A stretch of DNA of 7,371 bases from Porphyromonadaceae bacterium (GTDB taxonomy: Bacteria; Bacteroidota; Bacteroidia; Bacteroidales; Tannerellaceae). Made by a program: the position numbers and the translations under genes. Position 1 is the stretch's first letter. Each line of letters begins with the position of its first letter. The notes beneath the pieces were generated by a model. The model was given only the letters and a program-made list of their open reading frames with translations. It was not told the DNA's origin and did no database searches. The stretch covers positions 5,807-13,177 of the forward strand of contig DOZP01000251.1 in assembly GCA_003517945.1 (NCBI GenBank). Direction: 5' to 3'. Positions 1 through 5,972 of this stretch are shown piece by piece.

Positions 1-385
1 AGATTTTCTGTTTTCCGCCCAACTTCAGGACAAGGAACTGATAAGTTTGTCGGTGAGTAATCCGGAAAACCGTACGCCGATAGCATATGCAGGAGCGATG
101 TATCTTTTGATGAAAAATTTAGATCTTTTCAAAGAACTGGTTGATAAATATCGCGGTACGGAGGTTTTGCCCGTCCTGCCTTTGTCTTTTCAGGAAGCCG
201 TTATTATCCTGAATGAAAATGATTCCGGTTCGTGGTTGGAAAAAGGGGTCTCCCAACCTGTTATAACGCGCTTTGAACAGTATAAAAAGTTTATACTTGA
301 GAACAAGAACAAACCGCGCCTGGCCGATTTCGTAAAAAAATCGTATGGAGACACCTATTGGTATTATTTTATGTTTAAACAATAG
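1..385 (+). CDS. C-terminal end of a DUF6057-like protein (5' end outside window)
   Basis: The reading frame is open from position 2 to the TAG at 383-385, so this is the last ~127 residues of a longer protein. The TTG at 47 lies inside the frame and is not a credible start. The fragment is mostly helical and soluble, with the segments YAGAMYLLMKNLDLF, LPLSFQEAVIIL and, near the C-terminus, GDTYWYYFMF. From memory, this ending and the position just before a TolB-like heme lipoprotein fit the Bacteroidetes family DUF6057, whose members are larger and have membrane helices in the N-terminal half; that half lies outside the window. No enzymatic motif is visible. It is 9 nt from the next gene on the same strand, so the two are very probably cotranscribed. 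Being a real coding end is secure; the family name is a moderate-confidence recollection and the function is unknown. Confidence 0.75.
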   Translation, partial: DFLFSAQLQDKELISLSVSNPENRTPIAYAGAMYLLMKNLDLFKELVDKYRGTEVLPVLPLSFQEAVIILNENDSGSWLEKGVSQPVITRFEQYKKFILENKNKPRLADFVKKSYGDTYWYYFMFKQ

Positions 386-394
386 TTATAGATT

Positions 395-1903
395 GTGAGA
401 GGTAAATGCTGTTTATTATTATGTTTGCTGATCTTTGCGGGATGTTCCGGCAATGTAGCGATTACGGGTGAAATAAACGAGGTTCCTGCTATTTTTCCCG
501 ATTATACGGATGTCACTATTCCGGCGAACATTGCTCCGCTTAATTTCAAACTCGAAAAAAAGGATTATCCGGCTTCTTCCCTTTTAATAACAAGTGAAGA
601 TAAAGAGATAAAAGTAAAAGGGCGGAACGGCTCTTTCCGTATTCCTGTCCGTGAATGGAAGGAATTGCTGGAAGTTTCGGCGGGAAAGGATATACAAGTC
701 CGGGTCTGTGTGAAAAAAGAAGGACAATGGGTCGGTTTTAAGCCTTTTAGCTGGCATGTGGCCGGTGAGCCGGTAGATCCGTATATTGCATACCGGTTGA
801 TTGAACCGGGATATACCCTGTGGCACGAGATGGGGATCTATCAGCGACGTCTTGAGGATTATGACCAGTCTGCCGTAATAGAAAATAAAATGACCGGAAA
901 TAATTGTATGAACTGCCATTCTTTTTGTAACCGCGATCCGGATAAGATGCTGTTTCACATGCGTAAATCGTATGCCGGTACGTATATGGCCGACGGCGAA
1001 TCAGTCGAAAAATTGAATACAAAGACGGATCGTACGATCTCGGCATTGGTTTATCCTTCATGGCATCCTTCCGGTAAATATGTGGCATTCACCGTCAACG
1101 ATACTAAGCAGGCTTTTCATATGCATGATCCAAACCGGATCGAGGTATTTGACATGGCTTCGGATGTAGTTGTGTATGACGTAGAAAAAAAAGAGTTGAT
1201 CACCGCACCTCATCTTTTTTCAAAACAGTGTTACGAAACATATCCGACCTTTTCGCCGGATGGCCGCACATTGTATTTCTGTACGGCTGATGTACGGGAG
1301 ATGCCCGGCGATTTTGAGAAAGTAAAATACAGTTTATGCTCCGTATCGTTTGATCCGGAAAAGAAAATGTTCGGAGAGTCCGTGGATACCCTGTATAATG
1401 CCCGGGAGATGAATAGGAGTGTATCGTTGCCGCGCGTATCTCCCGACGGAAAATTTTTGTTGTATACGTTATCTTCTTACGGTAATTTTTTTATCTGGCA
1501 TAAAGATGCTGATTTGTATATGATTCATCTTGAGTCGGGAACACATCGTCCGTTGCACGAAGCAAACAGCCGCTTTGCGGAAAGTTATCATTCATGGAGT
1601 AGCAACAGTCGTTGGATCGTATTCAGCAGCCGCCGGATGGATGGCTTGTACACGCATCCTTATTTTGCATATATTGACGAAAACGGGAATGCCGCCAAGG
1701 CTTTTATGTTGCCGCAGAAAGACGCCGGGTTCTATCATAAATTTATGAAGTCGTATAATATACCGGAATTTGTGGAAGGCAGAATCCGTACGAGAAGCTC
1801 GGATATTGTAGAGGTGGCCAAAAATGATAAAGGCTTCGATATCAGGTTTCCGGATGAAAACCGCTTCCCTGTTGCAAAACCGGTTGAGGAAATGGCGCAT
1901 TGA
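395..1903 (+). CDS. TolB-like (PD40) beta-propeller lipoprotein with one c-type heme motif
   Basis: This 502-residue envelope protein starts at GTG 395; the frame has a stop at 389-391, so only ATT 392 or GTG 395 can begin it. A short basic N-terminus, hydrophobic core and lipobox LIFAGC put the lipidated cysteine at residue 17. Residues ~25-130 look like a beta-sandwich domain. Next comes a conserved linker containing C171-M-N-C174-H175, a CxxCH motif for one covalent heme c, which implies periplasmic heme attachment. From ~218 on there are propeller blades with TolB/PD40-type signatures: YPSWHPSGKYVAFT (220-233), YPTFSPDGRTLYFCT (283-297), LPRVSPDGKFLLYT (345-358) and YHSWSSNSRWIVFSSRR (398-414). 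It follows the DUF6057-like gene by 9 nt and is likely its operon partner. I recognise the architecture as a recurrent Bacteroidetes family, often named TolB-like or PD40 protein, with no known function to my knowledge. It is not TolB itself: there is no Tol-Pal context. Electron transfer or redox sensing is inference only. Confidence 0.9.
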   Translation: MRGKCCLLLCLLIFAGCSGNVAITGEINEVPAIFPDYTDVTIPANIAPLNFKLEKKDYPASSLLITSEDKEIKVKGRNGSFRIPVREWKELLEVSAGKDIQVRVCVKKEGQWVGFKPFSWHVAGEPVDPYIAYRLIEPGYTLWHEMGIYQRRLEDYDQSAVIENKMTGNNCMNCHSFCNRDPDKMLFHMRKSYAGTYMADGESVEKLNTKTDRTISALVYPSWHPSGKYVAFTVNDTKQAFHMHDPNRIEVFDMASDVVVYDVEKKELITAPHLFSKQCYETYPTFSPDGRTLYFCTADVREMPGDFEKVKYSLCSVSFDPEKKMFGESVDTLYNAREMNRSVSLPRVSPDGKFLLYTLSSYGNFFIWHKDADLYMIHLESGTHRPLHEANSRFAESYHSWSSNSRWIVFSSRRMDGLYTHPYFAYIDENGNAAKAFMLPQKDAGFYHKFMKSYNIPEFVEGRIRTRSSDIVEVAKNDKGFDIRFPDENRFPVAKPVEEMAH

Positions 1904-1971
1904 CCGGACTCCCGTTTTTTTCCTGTAGCGCGGGCGGTAACTATTATAAAGAGAAGGTTGATCCGGAATGT

Positions 1972-2793
1972 TTATTTTTTTGCCAAACGAAGTATTTTCG
2001 GATTTTCATGTATATATGATTCCGTCGCAGCGATACCGGTCTGATAGATCTCTTTGTAATGATCAAAGCTGAATTCGTGATAGTTCCGTATTCCGGGCGG
2101 TTCGATGATGAAATCGGCGGCGCGTTTTTCGGAAAGCGAGTTTTGATATTGCACCAGTCTGATGGATGATAGCAGGACATCTTTGGGTGATTTGAGTTGT
2201 TCGGGCAAATGATACGGAAGCACGTCTACGCCAATCACATAATCACATTGTTTTTTGATGCACCTGACCGGCAGGTTTTTCAGTAAACTTCCGTCTATGT
2301 ATGACTGGCCGTTGTACGTTATAACTTCATAGACGCCCGGTATGCTGGCTGAAGCAGCCACCCAGAAATCCAGGTTGTCTCCCCGGTGTTTAATTTCGGC
2401 ATAGCCTTTTGTCAGATTACTTGTACATACATACATCGGCTTTTTCAATTGATCGAAGCTATTGTGGGTGATAACCTCTTTCAGTAAGTTTCGCATGGCT
2501 TGGTGACTGGAAAGCCCGGTTTTTGTATACCAGGGCTGAATATTGACGATGCTTGTTATCTTATATAGTTTGTCGTCTTTTATCAGTTGGAGCATGTCGT
2601 CCGGAGAGATGCCGGAAGCATAGAGCGTTCCGACAATGGCTCCCATGCTGGTTCCGGATATGATATCGGGATAAATACGGTGGTTTTCCAGCGCTTTCAA
2701 TACGCCGATATGTGCAAAACCGAGCGCTCCTCCTCCGCCCAACGCGATTCCGACTTTTTTCTGTTTTGAAGATTTGAATAGTCTACCGAACAT
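1972..2793 (-). CDS. Patatin-like phospholipase (RssA-like)
   Basis: A 273-residue single-domain patatin-family serine hydrolase, which as a family cleaves acyl esters of phospholipids with a Ser-Asp dyad. The motifs are complete: the glycine-rich oxyanion loop GGGGALG (19-25), followed by FAHIGVLKAL; the nucleophile elbow G47-T-S49-M-G51, with Ser49 as the predicted nucleophile; and Y-I-D167-G168-S with Asp167 as the predicted second catalytic residue. Many members have Arg in the glycine loop (GGxRG); here it is Leu24, a variant I also associate with Bacteroidetes RssA-like proteins. There is no signal peptide or membrane helix, and the basic N-terminus (FKSSKQKK) suggests a cytoplasmic or inner-face location. 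The start ATG at 2791-2793 is well placed before the motif and about 40 nt downstream of a candidate promoter. It is convergent with the heme lipoprotein gene, with 68 nt between the stops. The substrate cannot be deduced. The outer-membrane patatins carrying a BamA-like barrel are excluded by length. Confidence 0.92.
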   Translation of the reverse strand: MFGRLFKSSKQKKVGIALGGGGALGFAHIGVLKALENHRIYPDIISGTSMGAIVGTLYASGISPDDMLQLIKDDKLYKITSIVNIQPWYTKTGLSSHQAMRNLLKEVITHNSFDQLKKPMYVCTSNLTKGYAEIKHRGDNLDFWVAASASIPGVYEVITYNGQSYIDGSLLKNLPVRCIKKQCDYVIGVDVLPYHLPEQLKSPKDVLLSSIRLVQYQNSLSEKRAADFIIEPPGIRNYHEFSFDHYKEIYQTGIAATESYIHENPKILRLAKK

Positions 2794-2839
2794 GTTCTCC
2801 GATTTTTTTAATCTGTAAAGTATTATTTTTACCGGTTGA

Positions 2840-2847
2840 CAAATATA
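2840..2847 (-). promoter_or_regulatory. Candidate Bacteroidetes -7 box for the patatin gene
   Basis: Read on the minus strand the bases are TATATTTG, a full match to the TAnnTTTG -7 consensus of the Bacteroidetes primary sigma factor. It implies a 5' leader of about 40 nt before the ATG at 2793. At the usual 19-21 nt spacing there is no TTTG -33 box, only a nearby T-rich stretch (minus strand of about 2862-2866). The call therefore rests on the -7 match and its position. Confidence 0.45.
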
Positions 2848-2973
2848 GTTTTTTTATTGTGAAAAACCGGCTTCCTGTTTCAAATAGATTCTTACTCTTA
2901 CTCATATATGCGGTTTATCTGATCTGGATGATATCCGATATAAATAATAATAAGCCAATTAAATTGAAAAGAG

Positions 2974-3010
2974 ATGGATTGAGCCCGATGAAATATCGAA
3001 CCCAATCCAT
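2974..3010 (-). terminator. Long hairpin after the 177-aa membrane protein gene, probable terminator
   Basis: Two 16-base arms (2974-2989 and 2995-3010) flank a 5-base loop. As DNA three positions do not match. Read as minus-strand RNA all three become G·U wobbles, so all 16 pairs form; read as plus-strand RNA they are A·C or C·A mismatches. This indicates the minus-strand transcript is the functional one, which fits termination of the gene ending at 3069. The sequence after the hairpin in that direction is CTCTTTTCAATTT, a broken U-tract. A run of nine T (minus strand of 3011-3019) comes before the hairpin instead of after it, so this is not a textbook intrinsic terminator. Alternatives are a 3'-end-protecting stem or a small structured RNA. 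Confidence 0.5.
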
Positions 3011-3068
3011 AAAAAAAAACTTACCCATCTGATTTTCGGAGGATAATCGGGTCTCCGGCGGTTTTTTC

Positions 3069-3602
3069 TTATTTCTGTTTTTTCTGAATATTCAGGATTA
3101 TCCCGGCTTCTTCCGGTGAGTGTTTATGCGCTTCATTGATGTTTACAAATTCGTACGGAACATAAGTGGCTACCTGGGTATAACAAAAGTTGCCATCGGA
3201 TGTGGCGGCGATGCGTAATTTAAGCGTATCAATGGTGGCCGTTTTTAATTTCTCCAGTTCCCGGATATCTCCTTTATCAATGATCCTGATAAGTTTGTCA
3301 CGCTCTTTTACATCATAAAAGATCTCAGAAAAAGCGATACTTTTCTTGTCCAGGGTTAGCTTATACTTTGTTTTGCTGAAAAATGCGTAGGTAATTCCCC
3401 AGGCCAGAAATATAATCCCTATACTAATGAATAACATAGGAATCATACTGCCGGGTGATGTTGTTACCAAACCATTTGTCGCGATGAACAGAATCCCTGT
3501 TACGATTAATATAACACTTAACATTACAGAGGGTTTTGATTTATATACAACATCTTTTTCCTTATTGTCGAAAATGTCTTCAATAGAAATATTATTTTCC
3601 AT
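3069..3602 (-). CDS. Unrecognised two-helix membrane protein, 177 aa
   Basis: I do not recognise the family. The start ATG is at 3600-3602. The N-terminus (1-24) is acidic then basic and carries no signal peptide. Two hydrophobic segments follow at about 26-46 (VMLSVILIVTGILFIATNG) and 53-75 (MIPMLFISIGIIFLAWGITY), joined by a short turn rich in T, S, P and G. This makes a helical hairpin with both ends on the same side, most likely cytoplasmic, as KTKYK follows the second helix. The remaining ~100 residues alternate short strands (YKLTLDKKSIAFSEIFYD, LKLRIAATSDGNFCYTQVATYVPYEF) with a helix (DKGDIRELEKLK). This recalls bacterial PH-like membrane proteins, a weak resemblance only. The gene stands alone on the minus strand: I find no TAnnTTTG box within ~100 nt upstream, and a hairpin follows. 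Coding status is well supported by length and the coherent membrane topology. Confidence 0.8.
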   Translation of the reverse strand: MENNISIEDIFDNKEKDVVYKSKPSVMLSVILIVTGILFIATNGLVTTSPGSMIPMLFISIGIIFLAWGITYAFFSKTKYKLTLDKKSIAFSEIFYDVKERDKLIRIIDKGDIRELEKLKTATIDTLKLRIAATSDGNFCYTQVATYVPYEFVNINEAHKHSPEEAGIILNIQKKQK

Positions 3603-3720
3603 AATGAATTTAATTTATTCTTGTGTACGGAAGACGTCCGGCCTGTTTATGTAAAAAGGTCGTTCTTTCCGTGTTATTTTTATGAATATATTTTGTATAT
3701 CAGCATATCCTGTATGCTTC

Positions 3721-3759
3721 TTCCGGTACATTTTATGGAGGGAAAAAGGTATACCGGAA
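3721..3759. repeat. 8-bp inverted repeat downstream of the small secreted protein gene
   Basis: TTCCGGTA (3721-3728) and TACCGGAA (3752-3759) are perfect inverted copies separated by 23 bases, and the right copy overlaps the palindrome GGTATACC (3748-3755). It lies 29 nt beyond the stop of the minus-strand gene at 3788. No T-tract follows on the minus strand (GAAGAAGC), so it is not a normal intrinsic terminator; an RNA 3' stem or chance are both possible. Confidence 0.3.
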
Positions 3760-3787
3760 ATAGATTATTTAGAAAGAAGTTCTGTGA

Positions 3788-4177
3788 TTAAATTCGTATT
3801 TTTCGCAGGGCATAGATATAATACCCTTCCTTTTCTTTTTGGGAATAGAGAGATGTATAGTTTATTCTTGTTATATTCAGTTGCCGGTTTGTTTGCCTGG
3901 AAAAGCAGGCATGTTGCATGCCGTAGGGGTTGTTTTCCGTTTTGGCAACGGTTACGGGCAACGTTGGATGAGGTAGCATATTCAGCCCTGCCGGAACAGA
4001 TGGCGTATCAGGCGTGATTAAAAAACAATCCTTTCCGGAAGGAGAATCGTCATGACTTACGTAAACAAACTGATTATTCCTGATTGTCAGGTCTTTTTTC
4101 CAACCGTGTGTACCTGTCATGACAACACTTAAGATAAGCGTTGCAACTAACAGTCCGCATGTGGAAAAATATTTCAT
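3788..4177 (-). CDS. Small probable secreted protein of unknown function, 129 aa
   Basis: I recognise no family. The start ATG at 4175-4177 gives a classic export signal: MKYF, then a hydrophobic core at about 7-20 (CGLLVATLILSVVM), then TGTHG with likely cleavage near residue 25. C7 lies at the start of the core without a lipobox, so lipidation is unlikely. The mature part of ~104 residues is polar, with a proline-rich middle (ITPDTPSVPAGLNMLPHPTLP, 54-74), two cysteines (C51 and C91) that could pair, and a basic tyrosine-rich end (YYIYALRKIRI). A near-perfect Bacteroidetes promoter lies about 27-58 nt upstream, between this gene and the terminator of the decarboxylase operon, so it has its own transcription unit. 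A 111-residue frame on the opposite strand overlaps it, but that has neither promoter nor a coherent N-terminus. The function is unknown; the coding call rests on the signal peptide plus the promoter. A decayed or lineage-specific gene is possible. Confidence 0.65.
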   Translation of the reverse strand: MKYFSTCGLLVATLILSVVMTGTHGWKKDLTIRNNQFVYVSHDDSPSGKDCFLITPDTPSVPAGLNMLPHPTLPVTVAKTENNPYGMQHACFSRQTNRQLNITRINYTSLYSQKEKEGYYIYALRKIRI

Positions 4178-4203
4178 AGATACGTTAATTCTGATATTAT
4201 TTG

Positions 4204-4235
4204 CAAAAGTAAGTATAATTTTTTATAAATCCAAA
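4204..4235 (-). promoter_or_regulatory. Consensus Bacteroidetes promoter of the small secreted protein gene
   Basis: On the minus strand this reads TTTG (4235-4232), a 20-nt spacer, then TACTTTTG (4211-4204). Both boxes match the Bacteroidetes consensus (-33 TTTG, -7 TAnnTTTG, spacing 19-21 nt) exactly. Transcription should start near 4197, giving a leader of about 20 nt before the ATG at 4177. No Shine-Dalgarno-like sequence is seen in the leader, which is usual for this phylum. Confidence 0.8.
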
Positions 4236-4271
4236 TATTTATGTAAGTATCCGGCCAATAAATGCAGGTAT

Positions 4272-4319
4272 AAAAAAATACGGGTTACGCATGCTGAAAT
4301 TTTAGCTTCGTAACCCGTA
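4272..4319 (-). terminator. Strong intrinsic terminator of the decarboxylase operon
   Basis: In the minus-strand RNA an 11-bp perfect stem (TACGGGTTACG pairing with CGTAACCCGTA, arms 4309-4319 and 4279-4289) is followed directly by seven U (4278-4272). The 19-nt apical loop contains a second self-complementary element (GCTAAAATTTCAGC, 4306-4293) that may extend or cap the structure. It starts about 20 nt after the stop of the OadB-type gene and precedes the promoter of the next gene, so it cleanly separates the two units. Confidence 0.93.
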
Positions 4320-4339
4320 CTATAAATTAGTTTCTTATA

Positions 4340-5503
4340 TTATCCCAAGAATCCCAACAGGATACCTGCTGCAACAGCCGAACCGATAACGCCTGCTACG
4401 TTGGGACCCATCGCGTGCATTAACAAATAGTTGCTCGGATCGTATTTTAATCCTTCTACTTGTGAAATACGTGCAGAATCGGGAACGGCCGATACGCCGG
4501 CATTACCGATAAGCGGATTGATTTTATTTCCCTCTTTAAGGAACAAGTTGAAAAACTTCACAAACAGCACGCCGGCACATGTTGCAATAACAAAAGACAG
4601 CGCTCCTAAGCCGAATATTTTGATGGAATCAAATGTCAGAAATTGTGTAGCTTGTGTCGATGCTCCCACTGTGATACCTAATAATATTGTAATCGTATCA
4701 ATCAGCGGGCCGCGTGCCGTTTCCGCCAAACGACGGGTCACACCGCTTTCTTTTATCAGATTTCCGAAGAAGAGCATTCCTAATAGCGGCAGACCGGAAG
4801 GTACCAGGAAGCAGGTCAATAATAATCCGACGACAGGGAATATTATTTTCTCGGTAGAAGATACCACACGCGGCGGTTTCATCCGGATAACGCGTTCTTT
4901 GTTTGTCGTCAGTAACCGCATAAACGGAGGTTGTATGATCGGCACTAACGCCATATACGAATAGGCTGATACGGCGATAGCTCCCATCAGATTAGGCGCC
5001 AGTTTTGACGAGAGGAAGATCGCCGTGGGGCCGTCCGCACCGCCGATAATACCGATGGCACCTGCCTGATTGGGTTCAAACCCCATTTGTAGCGCGATAA
5101 TATAGGCTCCGAATATGCCAAACTGGGCGGCTGCACCGATAAGCATTAATTTCGGGTTGGAGATCAATGCCGAAAAGTCGGTCATGGCCCCGATACCCAG
5201 AAAGATCAACGGGGGATACCATCCTTGTACAACACCTTGGTAAAGTATATTCAATACAGATCCTTCTTCGTATATTCCGATTTGCAATCCGGCGTCTTTA
5301 AATGGAATATTACCAATTAACATACCGAAGCCGATAGGAATAAGAAGCATGGGCTCAAATTCATATTTTATTGCGAGGAATATAAAGAAAAGCCCGATTA
5401 GTATCATCGCCACATGTCCCCATTCGGCATTCGCAAATCCCGTATACGAGAGAAATGTTTGCAGATTATCTCCTAAAAATGTTAAAAAATTCTCCTGTTG
5501 CAT
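4340..5503 (-). CDS. mmdB: Na+-pumping decarboxylase beta subunit (OadB/MmdB family)
   Basis: A 387-residue integral membrane protein that decarboxylates carboxybiotin on the carrier subunit and couples this to Na+ export across the inner membrane. Hydrophobic segments run throughout. The family hallmark GIIGGADGPTAIF lies at 151-163, and its Asp157 corresponds, by my reading, to the essential Asp known as D203 in the Klebsiella oxaloacetate decarboxylase. Other conserved parts are YPPLIFLGIGAMTDFSALI (96-114), NPLIGNAGVSAVPDSAR (329-345) and the C-terminal LMHAMGPNVAGVIGSAVAAG (361-380). The length matches the family's shorter members. It is the last gene of the operon, 8 nt after the biotin carrier, and is followed by a strong terminator. 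The sequence of this subunit alone does not separate oxaloacetate, methylmalonyl-CoA and glutaconyl-CoA decarboxylases. The symbol mmdB rests on the methylmalonyl-CoA-type carboxyltransferase in the same operon. Confidence 0.95.
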   Translation of the reverse strand: MQQENFLTFLGDNLQTFLSYTGFANAEWGHVAMILIGLFFIFLAIKYEFEPMLLIPIGFGMLIGNIPFKDAGLQIGIYEEGSVLNILYQGVVQGWYPPLIFLGIGAMTDFSALISNPKLMLIGAAAQFGIFGAYIIALQMGFEPNQAGAIGIIGGADGPTAIFLSSKLAPNLMGAIAVSAYSYMALVPIIQPPFMRLLTTNKERVIRMKPPRVVSSTEKIIFPVVGLLLTCFLVPSGLPLLGMLFFGNLIKESGVTRRLAETARGPLIDTITILLGITVGASTQATQFLTFDSIKIFGLGALSFVIATCAGVLFVKFFNLFLKEGNKINPLIGNAGVSAVPDSARISQVEGLKYDPSNYLLMHAMGPNVAGVIGSAVAAGILLGFLG

Positions 5504-5511
5504 AATCCGGT

Positions 5512-5943
5512 TTATTTAATGATTACCAAATCGGTTCCTTCCAGCACAGAGTCGCCCTTGTTTACTTTTATTTCGGCAACAACACCGTCACGATCGGAAG
5601 GAATCGTATTTTCCATTTTCATCGCTTCGAGTACAAGCAGTTTCTGGCCTTTTTTTACGGCATCGCCTACTTTGCAATCGATGCTCAGTATGATGCCCGG
5701 AAGCGGAGATTTGACAGCGCCGCTCGAAGCCGTGTTGGCCGGACGCGAAATAACCGGAGCGCTTGTTGCCGTCGTTACTGCCTGCACCGGGCGTTTAACG
5801 GTTATGACCTGTTTTTTTGCCGGTTTGTCCATCAATACTTTATATGGAGTTCCGTTTACTTCAACTTCGGCAATGGTATCTTCGACTTTATTGACGGTTA
5901 CATTATAAATATTCCCGTTGATTGTATATTTAAATTGTTTCAT
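5512..5943 (-). CDS. mmdC: Biotin carboxyl carrier subunit of the decarboxylase
   Basis: A 143-residue biotin carrier. The C-terminal biotinyl domain (about 76-143) begins SPLPGIILSI and contains the biotinylation motif E106-A-M-K109-M-E, with Lys109 as the biotin site; VKKGQKLLVLEAMKMEN and GDSVLEGTDLVIIK are typical of the fold. A proline/alanine/threonine-rich hinge (about 51-77) gives the swinging arm its reach. The N-terminal region (1-40, KYTINGNIYNVTV and EVEVNGTPYKVLM) resembles the region that precedes the hinge in the oxaloacetate decarboxylase alpha chain and related stand-alone carriers. It would shuttle CO2 from the carboxyltransferase to the membrane subunit encoded 8 nt downstream. 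It lies 29 nt after the LTD-OadG gene. An acetyl-CoA carboxylase BCCP is unlikely given the operon and N-terminus. Confidence 0.95.
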   Translation of the reverse strand: MKQFKYTINGNIYNVTVNKVEDTIAEVEVNGTPYKVLMDKPAKKQVITVKRPVQAVTTATSAPVISRPANTASSGAVKSPLPGIILSIDCKVGDAVKKGQKLLVLEAMKMENTIPSDRDGVVAEIKVNKGDSVLEGTDLVIIK

Positions 5944-5972
5944 TTCTTTAAGAACATTAGTTGAGTTTGTTT

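Noticed and set aside
1880..1921. Possible terminator for the heme lipoprotein gene (CCGGT...ACCGG, then a T7 run)
   Set aside because: The stem is only 5-6 bp with an ~18-base loop, and seven bases separate it from the T run; too weak to call.
1911..1934. CCCG...CGGG inverted pair between the convergent genes
   Set aside because: Only 4 bp, with the T-tract inside the loop; likely chance.
2848..2973. Search for a small gene or RNA in the AT-rich gap upstream of the patatin gene
   Set aside because: No convincing start, frame or promoter pair was found apart from the -7 box listed and a minor GGATGATATCC palindrome.
3037..3067. CGGAG...CTCCG hairpin followed by a T run on the plus strand
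   Set aside because: The stem is 5 bp with an 11-base loop, and no plus-strand gene precedes it.
3682..4017. 111-aa plus-strand frame opposite the small secreted protein
   Set aside because: It has no promoter match or coherent domain, and it overlaps a minus-strand frame that has both a signal peptide and a consensus promoter.
4431..4964. 177-aa plus-strand frame inside mmdB
   Set aside because: It lies fully inside a strongly recognised membrane subunit on the other strand; its sequence is an antisense shadow.
5498..5908. 136-aa plus-strand frame inside the biotin carrier gene
   Set aside because: Antisense shadow of mmdC; it is Ser/Thr-rich because it reads the hinge region backwards.
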